DNA of 64,000 bases from Takakia lepidozioides (lineage: Eukaryota; Streptophyta; Takakiopsida; Takakiales; Takakiaceae): contig CM060734.1 in assembly GCA_030704615.1 (NCBI GenBank), positions 19,716,001-19,780,000 of the forward strand, in the 5' to 3' direction. The notes under the pieces were generated by a model that was not told where the DNA came from, did no database searches, and saw only the letters and a list, made by a program, of their open reading frames with translations. Position numbers and translations under genes: made by a program. This document shows, piece after piece, positions 33,113 through 44,255 of this stretch (its first letter is position 1; every line of letters begins with the position of its first letter).

Positions 33113-33997
33113 TTGGAGCCAGAATTCTTTGAGGAAGCTAAGAGTCTGTTCATCAAATACAGAGATGTATTTGCTTGGAGCTATGAGGATCTGAAAGGGA
33201 TACCACCTGAGATCTGTCAGCATAAGATTGAACTGGAACCAGGGTCAGTACCAATCAAACAGGCAAGGTACAGAATGAATCCCAACTATGCACAGAAGGT
33301 TGGGGAAGAGATCAAGAAGTTGGCTGAGGCTAAGTTTATATACCCGATAGAGTATACAACGGTTGTCACCCATTGTGATAGTTCCCAAGAAGAATGGTAA
33401 ACTGAGAGTTTGTGTGAACTATAAGAAGTTGAATGCTTGTACAAAGAAAGATCCTTTCCTTTGCCATTCACAGAAGCGGTACTGGACACTGTGGCAGGCC
33501 ATGAGATGTACTCATTCATGGATGGCTTCAGTGGTTATAACCAAGTGCAAGTGGCAGAAGAAGACCAGGGAAAGACAGCTTTCATCACAGACTGGGGTGC
33601 TTATGCATACAAAGTCATGCCTTTTGGACTTTGTAATGCACCAGCAACTTTCAGAGAGTGATAGTGAATCTTTCATGAGTATCTGGATGATTTCATGCAG
33701 GTGTTCTTGGATGATTTCAGTGTGTACAGCTCTAAGAATGAGCACTTGCATAAATTGGAGTTATGTTTGGCCAGATGCAGGATGAGAGGTCTGGGCCTGA
33801 ATCCAGAGAAGTGTACTTTCTGTGTGAACTCAGGGGTACTTTTGGGACACATTGTGTGTAAGAGGGGACTTCTTGTGGATCCCAGAAAGACAGAGGCCAT
33901 TAAAGCCTCTCCACCACCAGTAAATGTTAAGAGTCTAAGGAGATTCCTTGGACAAACCAGTTATTACAAAGATTTGTCAGACGGTATGCACAGATAG
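33113..33997 (+). pseudogene. Reverse transcriptase of the Athila/Tat-like element, frameshifted
   Basis: In successive frames: HKIELEPGSVPIKQARYRMN (about 33220-33280); LRVCVNYKKLNACTKKDPFP (about 33400-33460); MYSFMDGFSGYNQVQ (about 33510); YKVMPFGLCNAPATF (about 33610-33655); VFLDDFSVYS with the catalytic LDD at about 33701-33715; then LLGHIV and KSLRRFLGQTSYYKDL (to about 33990). All RT blocks are present in order; at least three frameshifts inactivate it. Confidence 0.85.
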
Positions 33998-33999
33998 CA

Positions 34000-34640
34000 G
34001 CACCATTGAGCAAGCTTTTGAAGAAAGATGCAGTGTTTGCATGGACAGCTGAATGTCAACAGGCTTTTGAGGAACTTACATTGTCAGTAACAACTACACC
34101 TGTGCTGATTAACCCCACTGGCATGTAGTATTTCATGTTCACTGTGATGCCTCAGGAGAAGCATTGGGAGCAGTGTTAGCCCAAAATGTTACAGGAAACA
34201 TAGATTCACCTGTGTACTATGCTAGCAGGTTGATGAACAGTGCTGAAAGGAACTATAGCACAACTGAAAGAGAAGCATTGGCAATGATTTATGCAGTCAA
34301 GAAATTCAGGCATTACCTATTGGGAAGGAAGTTTATGTTTTGTGGATCATCAGGCTCTGATTTATCTGGTGAACAAGCCTTTGATAAGTGGAAGGATAGC
34401 AAGGTGGTTAATAATCTTGCACGAGTTTGAGTTCGAAGTTGTTTACAAGCCTGGCCGTTTGCATCTTGTGGCAGATCACTTGTCACGCCTACACAGGAGA
34501 GCCCGCCACAGGAGTACGACCAACTACCTGATGCGAGTTTATTTGCAGTGGAGGTGCAGGGAAGTGCAGATGATGGTTAGATTGGCAGTGGCCAATCAGA
34601 TACTACCTTACTCATGGTCAGTGCCCACCTAGTTATGGGA
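34000..34640 (+). pseudogene. RNase H of the Athila/Tat-like element
   Basis: GAVLAQNVTGNIDSPVYYAS, RLMNSAERNYSTTEREALAM and VKKFRHYLLGRKF (34164-34330), then in another frame DHQALIYLVNKP, ARWLIILHEFEFEVVYKPG and HLVADHLSRL (34345-34495): the standard block series after RT, ending at the DxLSR motif. Confidence 0.85.
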
Positions 34641-34696
34641 AGGAGCAGAGGAAGAGAATCTATCAAGGCTTTACCTTACACTATGATAGGGGCAGA

Positions 34697-35574
34697 ATGT
34701 ATAAGCTAGGACCTGATGGAGTACTTAAACGATGCTTGTACCACCATGAAGTAAATAAAGTTTTGGAGGAAGTTCATAAAGGAGTGGCTGGAGGTCATTT
34801 TGGAGAAGAGACTACCAGTAGAAAGATACTACTTGCAGGTTACTGGTGGCCTACTTTGTTCAAGGATGTACACAAGTATTGCAAGAGTTGTGATGAGTGT
34901 CAGAGGCTAGGACCATTGCAGAGATCTGGGAAGATGGCTTTGCATCCTACGATGCCTACTGAACCATTTCAGAAATGGGGACTAGACTTTGTTGGACCAA
35001 TTAACCCACCAGCCAGAAATACACAGAACAAGTATATAATCAGCCACTGATTATACTACAAAGTGGGTGGAAGCTAAAGCTCTGAGGGACAACACAGCTA
35101 AGTCCACAGCAAGGTTCCTGTATGAGAACATACTTACAAGATTTGGCTGTCCCCTGGAATTTATCAGTGACCAGGGAAGTCACTTCATTAATGAGACCAT
35201 AGAACTATTGACTAAAGAGTTCATGATTGTGCATAGAAAAAGTACAACCTATTACCCACAGGGTAATGGGCAGGCAGAGGCCACCAACAAAATACTATGT
35301 ACTATCTTGGCTAAGATAGTCAATGCAAACAGAACAGATTGGGATACAAGCTGCTGACAGCTTTGTGGTCATACAGACTTCATATAAAGTCACCACTAAG
35401 TATACACCATTCCAATTAGTTTATGGTATGGAAGCTTTACTTCCAGTGGAATTCTTGTTACCTACCATGAGAACTGAATGGGGAAGGAGAATGGAATTGG
35501 AAGATTCAATTAAGTCAGGAAACATGAATTATACCATGTGGAAGAAGTACGTGCTGATGCAGCAGATAACATGA
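34697..35574 (+). pseudogene. Integrase of the Athila/Tat-like element
   Basis: H2C2 finger: HHEVNKVLEEVHKGVAGGHFG and CKSCDEC (about 34740-34905). Core: KWGLDFVGPINPP (about 34975-35015), EFISDQGSHF (about 35155-35190) and TYYPQGNGQAEATNK (about 35255-35300), supplying D, D and E. The GPINPPAR block is typical of Athila/Tat integrases. After a frame change comes TKYTPFQLVYGMEALLPVEF (about 35395-35460). Frame changes near 35050, 35345 and 35550. Confidence 0.85.
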
Positions 35575-38500
35575 CCAGAATTCAGATGAAGATGAAGGAT
35601 CAGTTTGATGAAGGTAAATTAAAGACTTTTAAGACGAGAGATTTGGTACTGTGGTTGCAGAAGAAGGGAAAGATTAAAGCTTCTAAGCTTAAATCACCAT
35701 GGAAAGGACCTTATGTCATACAGAAGATGTATGATAATAACACCGCCATGTTACAAACCATTAACAAAGAAATGCTGGGAAGAGTCAATGCCAATAAGTT
35801 GAAGGGATACAGTGGTATCCATGACAAACCATTGCAGCACGATTTGCATGTTGAAACACAAAAACAGTCACGGGCTGCACCGGTGATACCAACGGAGTAT
35901 GGAGCACTTGTCGCTAAGCCGAGCGTGTATGACCAGGGCGGGAAGTACATGTGTTCGCATAGCTATCACAGCCCATCACAGTGTGACACAGCTTACCACA
36001 GCCCACCACAGGGTCACACAGCCTATCACAATTCACCACAGTCAGACACAGCCTGTCACAGCCCAACACAGCCCACGCGGGTTACACAGTCCATAGGGTC
36101 AGTGACAGGTGGACGCGGGTTAACGTCAGAAAATGGGCCGTCAAGTGAAAAAGAAGTTTGGAAGTCAAACTCGGAGAATGTGCCACGCGGACAGGGGAAG
36201 TCGGATGCATGTCTAAAATCGAACACGTGGCCACTAGGGCGAAACACACCGCAGCGCATATATTGCAAAAGTGAGTATCATCATGCAAGAGGACAAACCG
36301 GGCCGTCAAAGTACCTACCCGGTACATCAGCCAAAACTATTTGTGGGCCCATTAATGCATTCAGGGTAGGGGTAACGGAACCCTTTTCGAGTACAAAAAA
36401 GAGGGACTTTTACCACATGTGCTGTCCTACTGGACATTCCAGGTGGGAATGTCCACGGAGGGGGGTAGAATTAAAAAATTACCTAAGCCGGCAACAGCCA
36501 ATCAGGAGCGAGAATTTCATGCAGGTGGTTCCCTCCAAGAAACAAGAACAAGAAAATGGAAGAGTTATGAGCGGAAGAGTCGGGGTGGCTCCGAATAGCC
36601 CGTGTCTCGACGGGAGGGGCAATCAAAGCTATAACTTTGTAGCTATGGCGGATATAACGGATTACATGCTCGCTTTACTTCTCACGCAGTGGCGCAAGGA
36701 CAAACGAATTGAGAGTACATTCTCTCTCACTCGATACTTGCAAGCCCCACAGGCTTACACGCTCTTACCTGTTCCATTCTGTGCCAACCATACCTTTATG
36801 CTCTATGCCCTGCAAGCTTTCCTACAGCTGTTTCAAACAAGGCCTTTTTGTTTGTCTAGAATGAAGAGAGTGAGGGGAATAGAGGATATCAGGGTGAAGA
36901 GCACCACGATTCTACAGAAGCAAACAATTGCTACATCGCAGGCAGTGCAGCTGCTGAGGGAGTTGCGATTGGAGGGGCTGCTACGCAAGGACTGGTCCTT
37001 GCATCATCGGCAGTATATGATTCAATTTCTTCATAACTTTGAGCCTAGGATGGGAGTAACCCAGGTGAGGGGAGTAGATATAGAAATTACTCCCCAGTAC
37101 TTGCAGCAATTGTTCGAATTGCCATCGGGTCATGTGGATGTGGATGAGCACAGGGCAAGATTGCAGATAGGGAATTTGTTCCAAGAAGGGAGTTTCTTTA
37201 AGACTCAAGGTTACAATTGCACCAAAGCCGAGTACCCAGGGCTCAGAGAAGTTGGCCAAATCTTGAACGTTCTGTTTGCCATGAAACAGAACAAACATTA
37301 TTTGAGCAGGTCATTCACAGAGGAGATACTGAAAGCCTTGAGGGGAGAGGATGTAGCTTGGGTAGAGTTAATGTACAATGGTCTAGTGGAAGAGATGAAG
37401 AGGTTACAGGGCACTGTTGCTAAGTCTCCGATCATCGTGTCTGGCCCAGTCATTGCTCAGATTATTCTTGACTCTTGCATACTTGATGCGCGAGAACGTA
37501 AGGAGATGGGAGTGTTTGAGGCAGTAACCACTGCAATGGAGGAGCAGGGTTCTTCACATAGTGAAGGTAGACTGGTAGGGCAACACCAGTCTAAGAGATA
37601 GAAGCGGGGTATAACTGTAGTGGCGGATCCACTGGCTTCAAGGAAACCGCAAGATGATGTTTCCCAAGCTCTTGTGCAGGAGGGGGCACAATAGCACAAA
37701 GGGTTGTTATTACTAGAAGCACGACCTTTGGAGAGGGAAGAAGAAGTCACTTCGACACCACAGCCATCATAGCCAGTTGAATCAGTTGTTTCAGAGGTTC
37801 TTCAGTTAGTACATGCTGTGCCACCAGAGCCTATTGCTCTGGAAGGAGAAGGGTTGGACATTCCCACTACAGAGCAGGTCGTGGCAAAAATTGAGAAGGG
37901 TGACCTTCTCTATGAAAACTCTGGCTTGGTCAGGGAATCAGTGGTACCAGAGGTGCAGAGTCTGTCCAGGGAAATCCCTGCTGAGCATGTAATATCCAAA
38001 CCTGTGACGGAGGTACCAGGGGTAGAATGCAAGGACACTGCAGCACCTGTGGAGGAAGAGGTCGTTCAGAAAGAAGATATGGTGGGACAATGGCTTGAAT
38101 GGTTGGTGCAACATCACATTGTGGAGGATCAGGGAGAACAGCAACAAGTTCACCATGAAGACCCACAACAGGCCATGCTTATGAGTTCCATAAGCAGGAC
38201 ACTCAATTTGTTGGGTACTTATGTGAAATCCCATGTTCCATCTACACAATTGGCAGCTTTGAGGGAGGAACTCAAGAAGGAGTTTGAGACTAGACTTGCC
38301 ACCGAGTGTGCAAACAAGGTAGATGTGGAGGCCAACCTCAAGTTGCAAAAAGAATTGGAGGACACAAAGGCTGTCTTGCAGTTGGCTAAGGGAAATTTGA
38401 TTGAAGCAGGTCTCAAGCAGGACCAGTTGCATGAAGCACATAAGCAATAGTTATACCAATTGAAGGTGAAGCATAAGGACAAGTTGCAAGAAGTGAACGT

Positions 38501-39176
38501 ACTACATACAGAGTTGGAGGCAGTTCATCAGAGGATGACCATATAATGTGCCACACTAACAACTGCTCTAGAGCAAACTGCATTAGAAGTTAACAAACAA
38601 GGAGAGAGATGTATGATGGTAGACGCTGAGATAATAGAGCAAAGGAAACTCATTGTTGATTTGAAGGCTACAATCTGTCGCAATGAGAATACTTTCCAAC
38701 AGTACAGACAGGTTGAGGCTGACCAGGAGAGGTACATCCTGGAGTTGCATCAAACACTTATGGTCAATAAAAATGAACTCTCTGTGGCTAACAAGGCTTG
38801 GAAGGAAGCCAATAATCTGAATGCTGCCTATGCGGGCCTGGTTGAACCTCATGCGAAGCGCATGGAGGCTTTACAACAATAATTAGATATGTACAGACTC
38901 AAGGAGGAGCAGACTCTCAGGGGTTCCACACAGGTCTCGGTGGATAATCACCTTATGCAAGTATGGTTAGCACAAGGGCCGATAGAAGGCAAAGCACCAA
39001 GGAAGCTCACTCAGGGCGAGATGAATGATCTCAGATTGCAGGTGCAGAACATTGCCACAATTACTATAGACAATGTCTATAGTAGGATAGCGGAGTTACA
39101 GGAGGATGTGGTAGGCCTGCAGACTCAAGTGGATGACCTGAGTTCAAATATTGACAAGAGAATGCAGCAGCTTTAA
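35538..39176 (+). pseudogene. Long extra coding region downstream of integrase (single frame, six in-frame stops)
   Basis: One reading frame runs from 35538 to TAA 39174-39176 without any frameshift. The first 687 codons (to TAG 37599) are uninterrupted: the integrase tail (LKSPWKGPYVIQKMYDNN), a Ser/His/Pro/Gln repeat (36 residues or so of YHSPxQxxTA units, 35955-36075), a knuckle-like CCPTGHSRWEC (about 36419-36452), then from about 36646 a globular part with VRGVDIEITPQYLQQLFELP (about 37065-37125), a pattern I associate with 'putative plant transposon protein' regions of Athila-like elements. Downstream, after TAG at 37692 and 37770, Glu/Val-rich sequence leads to long coiled-coil-like heptads (38220-39170), cut by TAG 38448, TAA 38544 and TAA 38880. 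It lies where env-like ORFs sit in other plant elements, but no signal peptide or membrane segment was seen. Confidence 0.65.
35955..36075 (+). repeat. CACAGCC minisatellite inside the extra coding region
   Basis: About eight imperfect CAC(A/C)ACAGyyyATCACAG-type repeats, translated in frame as YHSPxQxxTA units. Same motif as at 28452-28650 in the 5' region of the same element. Confidence 0.85.
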
Positions 39177-39354
39177 TTATTGAATTAATTACCAACGAAC
39201 AGCTAGATGTAGTAAAGACCGTGCACAACATCGTGTGGATTGAAGATTATCCCCACGAGGCTCTACGAGGTGTGCGTCACATCACCACAAAAACTATATT
39301 TTTATAAAATTTTAACTTTTATATTTGATTTTTTTAAAATTATCTAATAAATTC

Positions 39355-39655
39355 AGGACCTGCAGCTTTAGCGATCTCCATTTCAAAGAAATTATTTAAT
39401 GAATTGGGGCCACTAGTTCTGGCGATCCCGATTTTTTTGTTTTTTTATCAGATCAAATTGACGGTCTCGATTTTTTTTCCGGATAAAATCAGGACCACCA
39501 TAGATGACGGTCCCAAAAAAAAATCAGTTTTTATTCTTTTTTAATGATAAAATCGGGATCGTCTCAGCAAGCGATCTCGATTATTATTATTATTATTATT
39601 ATTATAAAAATGTTTTGGATAAATTCTGGATCGTCAACTGCTGGCGGTCCCAATT
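39355..39655. repeat. Half array of GGGACCGCCA-type hairpins
   Basis: Five to six degenerate hairpins (from AGGACCTGCAGCTTTAGCGATCTCC at 39355; GGGATCGTCTCAGCAAGCGATCTCG near 39556) in the same orientation as the left half of the array at 26151. It starts about 180 bp after the Athila/Tat-like coding region ends. Confidence 0.7.
39581..39605. repeat. (ATT)n microsatellite
   Basis: About eight TTA/ATT trinucleotides within the spacer between two hairpins. Confidence 0.95.
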
Positions 39656-40420
39656 CAATTGAAAAACAAAAGAATAGAGACTGTCTGCTCTGTCAAGCCA
39701 AATTATTCTATGTAGCAATGACAAAGTCATAACACCTTCTTTATGAGGAGGGATTGGAGTCGGCCCAAGCGTGCTCTTTGGTTTACCTCCTACAGGTCAT
39801 GATCATTTATTTTTTCATGAACGAATTTTAAGAACCAACTGTGCTCAAATGATTTGACCGTAAATATCTTCGAGAGCTTATCTGTAACATTGAACCTTCA
39901 ATACCAATGTGAGTGTTGTAAGGAGGTGATTCAAAGATCATACAATCCATTTGTAAAGTTTTTTTCCATGTTAATTTTAAACGAGAGCAGAATCTTTAAA
40001 TGTTATTAAGATATACATTTAAGATCGAGATCCTTTTATTGCTCCTTTTGTATTTTCGGATGCTGGAACTTAATTCTGATGGAACGTCGGAGACATATAT
40101 GGATGGTTTTAGGAGAGAAAACCTTATACAAATGGCAAGGCACATAAGAAATCATTATATTCTGAGAGAGAAAGCAGAAAGAATGCTTCTCGTTATAAGA
40201 AAACCTATGCAAACTTCGCAACAAGGTTGCACACGTCTGACGCGACTAACATCATGTCAGTTTTGCCGAAAAATCAGTAAAACATGAGTTATGTGAAAAA
40301 TATGCTACGTAGGTGGACACGTTGTATTCCAAGCGACACATTGGCAAGTGAATGAATTGTTTTATAAATTACTCCATCCGCCAATATTTGATGTCATTTT
40401 TAAATCATTATTGTTAAATT
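39656..40420. other. Non-coding stretch
   Basis: No gene supported; a 95-codon plus-strand frame at 40000-40287 has no recognisable content. At 40366-40398 the sequence TTACTCCATCCGCCAATATTTGATGTCAT resembles the terminal inverted repeat of plant Stowaway MITEs (TACTCCCTCCG...), but only one end is seen. Confidence 0.35.
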
Positions 40421-40945
40421 GGTGCGACCTCCAAATGGTGGTGGTCGCAGAATTTATCTTATTTTTTAATAGTTGCGACCACCAGCAGAGAGGTTGTCGC
40501 AGCATTTTTTTTTATAAAAAAATAGATGCGACCACCAGCAGGGGTGGTCGCATTTTTTTCTTTTCTTAAACAGTTGCGACCACCGCTACTGGTGTCGCAC
40601 AATTTTTATTTTATTTGTAATAGGTGCGACCACCATCAGGGGGTAGTCGCAACATTTTTCTGTTTTTTAATATCTACGACCACCAGCATGGGGTGGTCGC
40701 AGCATTTTTCTGTTTTTTTTAATAGGTACGACCACCAGCATGGGGGTGGTCGCAACAATTTTCTGTTTTTTAATATCAGTGACCACGAGCATGGAGGTGG
40801 TCGCAACATTTTTCTTTTTTTTAATAGGTGCGACCACCAGCAGGGGGGTGGTCGCAGCAATTTTCTATTTTGTAATATCTGCGACCACCAGCATGAGGGT
40901 GGTGCCAGCAGTTTTTTTTTAAAAATACATGCGACTTCCGCGACC
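40421..40945. repeat. Left array of GCGACCACC hairpins
   Basis: Nine hairpins of the form TGCGACCACC-AGCAGGG-GGTGGTCGCA, each followed by a linker like GCATTTTTCTGTTTTTTAATAG, spaced about 60 bp. All are in one orientation (loop AGCA). The second array of this family, at 51472-52506, is in the reverse orientation (loop TGCT). Between them lie the chromovirus and the hAT transposase. Confidence 0.85.
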
Positions 40946-41139
40946 AGACAGCATTGGATTCTGATTCGTCAAGCGCTTGGAGGCGTCACAATGCCCTCAC
41001 TTCTTTTGGGTGAGTGAATGTTCTATATGAGCAAGAGTGTCCCAAGATGAGGGTGCGGACCGTTTGCTGTTGTGGCTTCCACCAGAGCCACTGCCGCTTG
41101 TCGAAAAGCACAATACTACATGGTGCATTGATCCGTTGT

Positions 41140-41862
41140 TGTCGCGCACCTCACTTCGGTAAGCTCCCCTTCAAGTCATAGTTACTCGCTTTGATGCGCG
41201 CGCCTGACTCCCAACCTGCCGCCCGGGCCAACTTGGAGCTTCGGCTGCTCACCGGGACATAACGGTCCCCCTTCGCTTCCCTCTAAACCCTCCACCTATT
41301 TGGGACTAGGAGAATTCCCTTTGGTAGATGGCAGTCCGGAACAGCTCCCCACTCTTTGGTCGCTTTCCGGCTCGCTCGCTTACTCACTAGTTTTTGGTCA
41401 CCAACGGGCTTGCACCGTTCTCGGGTTACTACTCCCTATATATACTTCTGTAGCTGTCCGCGGGGGTTTCATAACCAGCCATGCCATTTTATGGCGAACC
41501 ACCACGAAAACCCTCGACTCCCGGTGATGAGTCGCGGTGAGTCTTGGCCCACTCACACGGCCCATATGGACCGTGATGAGTCCCAAGACTCCCCACGACT
41601 CCCACCACGAGGTCTCCGCCCCCATGGTGAGTCCTATGCCACCCCCACTAAGTCCCGCTAAGCTACCACCACCCCTTGTGGAGCCACCCCCACCGCAACC
41701 CGGTGTGCGGGGCTCCACCTAGTGAGCGCCTCCGCCTCCTTGAGTGCCTTGGGCACTCAAGGGTGCTTCAGCCCCCCATACCTATCGCTGCCGATGCCCC
41801 CACCACAGGGGCAGCCCCTCATGTGTCCCGACCCCCTGCCCTCAAGGCAAAGGGCCGCGACA
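41140..41862 (-). repeat. 3' LTR of the chromovirus
   Basis: 723 bp, TGTCGCGCACC...GGGCCGCGACA on the plus strand. Differences from the 5' LTR include several one-base indels and C/T changes. Confidence 0.95.
41437..41444 (-). promoter_or_regulatory. Putative TATA box in the 3' LTR
   Basis: TATATATA followed on the minus strand by GGGAG, about 300 bp into the LTR; the only strong TATA-like word in it and present in all three LTR copies. Confidence 0.5.
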
Positions 41863-41880
41863 CACACCCCTACCAACAGG
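41863..41880 (-). promoter_or_regulatory. Polypurine-tract candidate
   Basis: On the minus strand GGTAGGGGTGTG lies directly before the 3' LTR, where second-strand priming is expected. It is short and interrupted by T, so the call is weak. Confidence 0.4.
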
Positions 41881-42721
41881 GAGTCGATGTCCTCATCGAC
41901 TTGTCCATTTTGTAGAAACGAACATCCAAGTTGTGGCGTCCCACATCAAGGAGTTTGTTTCCGTACCATGGCGTCCCATGGCAAAGAACCAAACCCCACA
42001 CTTGACTCTACTCTCCACTAGCTAGTTCGGCCGACTTCCTCCAAGTCCCGGCCAAGGGTGGAGCCTCTCCAGCTCCTCCCAGTGCACTCTTCTTGGCCTA
42101 CTTCAAGGCCAAGGAACGATCCTCCCCGAGGATCGAATCGCCTTACTGCAACAACATTGCTTGCGATCGCTCATGATGCCGCTTTTGGCATCACCTTGAG
42201 CAAGGGTTCCCTGGAACCCTCTTTGACTAGGAAGATAACCTTGAACCAACCGTGCGCCCCAATCACTACAATTGGGTCCGCCTTGGAATGCTGGCCTGAG
42301 GTACGGGAACACGCCGAAGCCGCACTACGACTTCGTCCCGAGGCTACACGATTATAGTACGTGAACGGAAGCACGTAGCTTCCGCGTTAGCCCGCACTAC
42401 AAGGCAACCCCCTCGGTAGCGCAGTTATAGTACGCGCACGCGCCAGGTGCGCACTAGCACGTGAACTCCCAAAGAAGTCGCAAGTTTCCTTGCCCCTTGG
42501 ATGGGGGTCACCGATTTCGGCACTACGCAAACACACGATTAACCCAATTTACCTCTCCCACTTTTATAAGCTAGCATGCATTCTACACACTAGCCAACCA
42601 TACCATGCATCACCATTCCAAACAAAATAGGACGCACAACATTTGGAACCCATTTCCTTTATAACAAATTTTTGTACAATACAAGTTTTTGCAATCGGAT
42701 TCCTAAGCTAGCTAAGCCGGG

Positions 42722-43306
42722 CTAAGCATGCATTTCCTCCCCCACGCTCCAAGGTTGATGTCCCATCAACGCTTTCTTCCGCTTTTGAGGTCGCCCTTCG
42801 AAAGCTGCAACCGCCTCGGATGCGTTTCCCATTTCTGAGGCACGCACCCAAGATGCCTCCACATGATGATAGCCCTTCCATTTGACGAGATACTCCGTTT
42901 CTCGGTTCTTGAACCTCCTCGACTTAAGTATTGCCTCCACCTCGTACTCAGGTTCATTTTCATGATCCAACAGCATAGGTGGCGGACGCAACACTTGATG
43001 CCGATTCGGACGCGCTTCATCTTTGAAGTAAGGCTTCAAAAGGGAGACATGGAATACTGGGTGCACCTTGCTGTTTGCCGGCAGCTCCAATTCATACACA
43101 TCCTCATTCATAACCTTCCGAATGCGAAAGGGTCCCGCATACGGAGGTACGAACTTCGGACTCACTTCCGGAGGTAGTCGAAAATTCTTGATGTTCAACC
43201 AGACCTCTGTGCCTGCCTCAAACTTCACTTCCCTCCGCTTCCGATTCGCCTGCCTTTCATACCGTTTCCTAGCTTTGGCAATGTTGTACTTTGCGAGCTT
43301 CAACAA
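42722..43306 (-). pseudogene. Chromovirus integrase C-terminus and chromodomain
   Basis: A 194-codon frame. First the integrase GPF/Y-type module (KFVPPYAGPFRIRKVMNEDV, VHPVFHVSLLKPYF), then PEYEVEAILKSRR, TEYLVKWKGYHHVEASWVRA (about 42850-42965), a canonical chromodomain with its aromatic residues, and a basic tail ending at TAG 42722. Chromodomains of this class direct integration to marked chromatin. It is separated from the integrase core by frameshifts at about 43320-43440. Confidence 0.9.
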
Positions 43307-43463
43307 ACGCTCGCGTTTTTTCCAGTACCGCCGCTACTGCCGGTTCCTCAACGTCCTGGGCGGCCCAACTTGTCGGCACCAGAGGTGCTTTTCCATAGAC
43401 CAATACGAAGGGGAAACTCCCGTTGCGGAGTGTTTGTGTTATTATAACAGAACTCTGCCGCGT

Positions 43464-44165
43464 CTAAGTGTTCCACCAGTCTGTTTGGTCTGCCGACACG
43501 TAATTCCGCAAGATCTGCTTCACTACGGAATTCACCCTTTCTGTTTGGCCGTCGGTCGTAGGTCGGAAGGCGGTGCTCATCTTCAGCCTCGTCCCCATCT
43601 TCTTCCAAAGTGTCCTCCAAAATTTACTCGTAAACTTTGGATCGCGATCCGAGACAATATCCTTAGGGACTCCATGATGCTTTAAGACGTGGGCGAAGTA
43701 AAGTCGCCCTGTCTCCTGCGCCGTTGCCGTCTCCTTGGTGGGGATGAAATGGCCCATTTTACTGAACCTATCCACCACCACCATGATTGCATCGAATCCT
43801 TTTGACAGCGGCATAGCAGTCATGAAATCCATCGAGACGCTTTCCCAAGTCCCCTCTGGAATCGGCAAGGGTTGTAACAGCCCCGCTTGCTTTTTGTACT
43901 CGCTCCGGTTTTGTTGGCATGTGGTGCATGTCTTGACATACTCCTCTGCCTCCTCCCTCAGTTTGGGCCAGAAATACTCTTTCTTCAAGAGTGCCGCAGT
44001 GCGCTTGGCTCCGCCGTGGCCCGCAAGCGGGCTATCATGGCATTCTCTCAAGAGGCTATCTCTGATCCCTCCCTTTGGCACGTAGAGACGTTTTTGCTTA
44101 TACCGGAGCAGTCCATTTTGCAAGTGGAACTGCGATTTAACCCCCATCCTCAAGTCCTGCATCAC
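43464..44165 (-). pseudogene. Chromovirus integrase core
   Basis: H2C2 finger: CHDSPLAGHGGAKRTAALL and CTTCQQN (about 43905-44045). Catalytic core: SMDFMTAMPLSKG (about 43800-43835), VSDRDPKFTSKFW (about 43610-43650) and STAFRPTTDGQTERVN (about 43540-43585), giving the D, D(35)E triad. The frame ends at the tryptophan-rich QTDWWNT block, where a frameshift occurs. Confidence 0.9.
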
Positions 44166-44255
44166 GGACTTCGCCAGCTCATCCTTCCGGCAAGCCTTCG
44201 GATCTTCCTTTGGAGCGCCGTCTCGCCCTTGTACACCAACAAGAGCTGCTGCTTT

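Larger units (their letters stand above)
28200..39176 (+). mobile_element. Athila/Tat-like Ty3/gypsy retrotransposon with extra 3' coding region, 3' LTR missing
   Basis: Order on the plus strand: LTR-like region ending CGACA at 29255; primer-binding site 29258-29275; gag with three zinc knuckles; protease; reverse transcriptase; RNase H; integrase; then about 3.6 kb of extra coding sequence. Features of the non-chromodomain (OTA: Athila/Tat) branch are the protease LIDGGSGVN, the RT blocks MDGFSGYNQ and MPFGLCNAPATF, no chromodomain, and coding sequence beyond integrase. The gag-pol part has many frameshifts. No copy of the 5' LTR end was found after 39176, where an unrelated hairpin array begins, so the 3' LTR is lost or displaced. 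Confidence 0.8.

Noticed and set aside
37599-39176. TAG/TAA translated as glutamine (altered genetic code)
   Set aside because: The intact genes nearby use TGA, but copy B and the chromovirus end naturally at TAA and TAG, and frameshifted neighbours show simple decay. Kept only as an alternative within the finding.
26151-39655. The GGGACCGCCA arrays at 26.2 and 39.4 kb as two ends of one 13.5 kb transposon
   Set aside because: The left array already contains both orientations, and the right one has the same polarity as its left half, so they do not form a simple inverted pair around the Athila/Tat-like element.
40526-41017. A 163-codon frame with repeated DHHQ/DHEHGGGR words
   Set aside because: It is a translation of the hairpin array; similar frames arise from the array at 52179-52569.
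42058-42374. Open frames on both strands just inside the 3' LTR
   Set aside because: They lie between the polyprotein stop at 42722 and the LTR at 41862, with no domain; untranslated region of the chromovirus.
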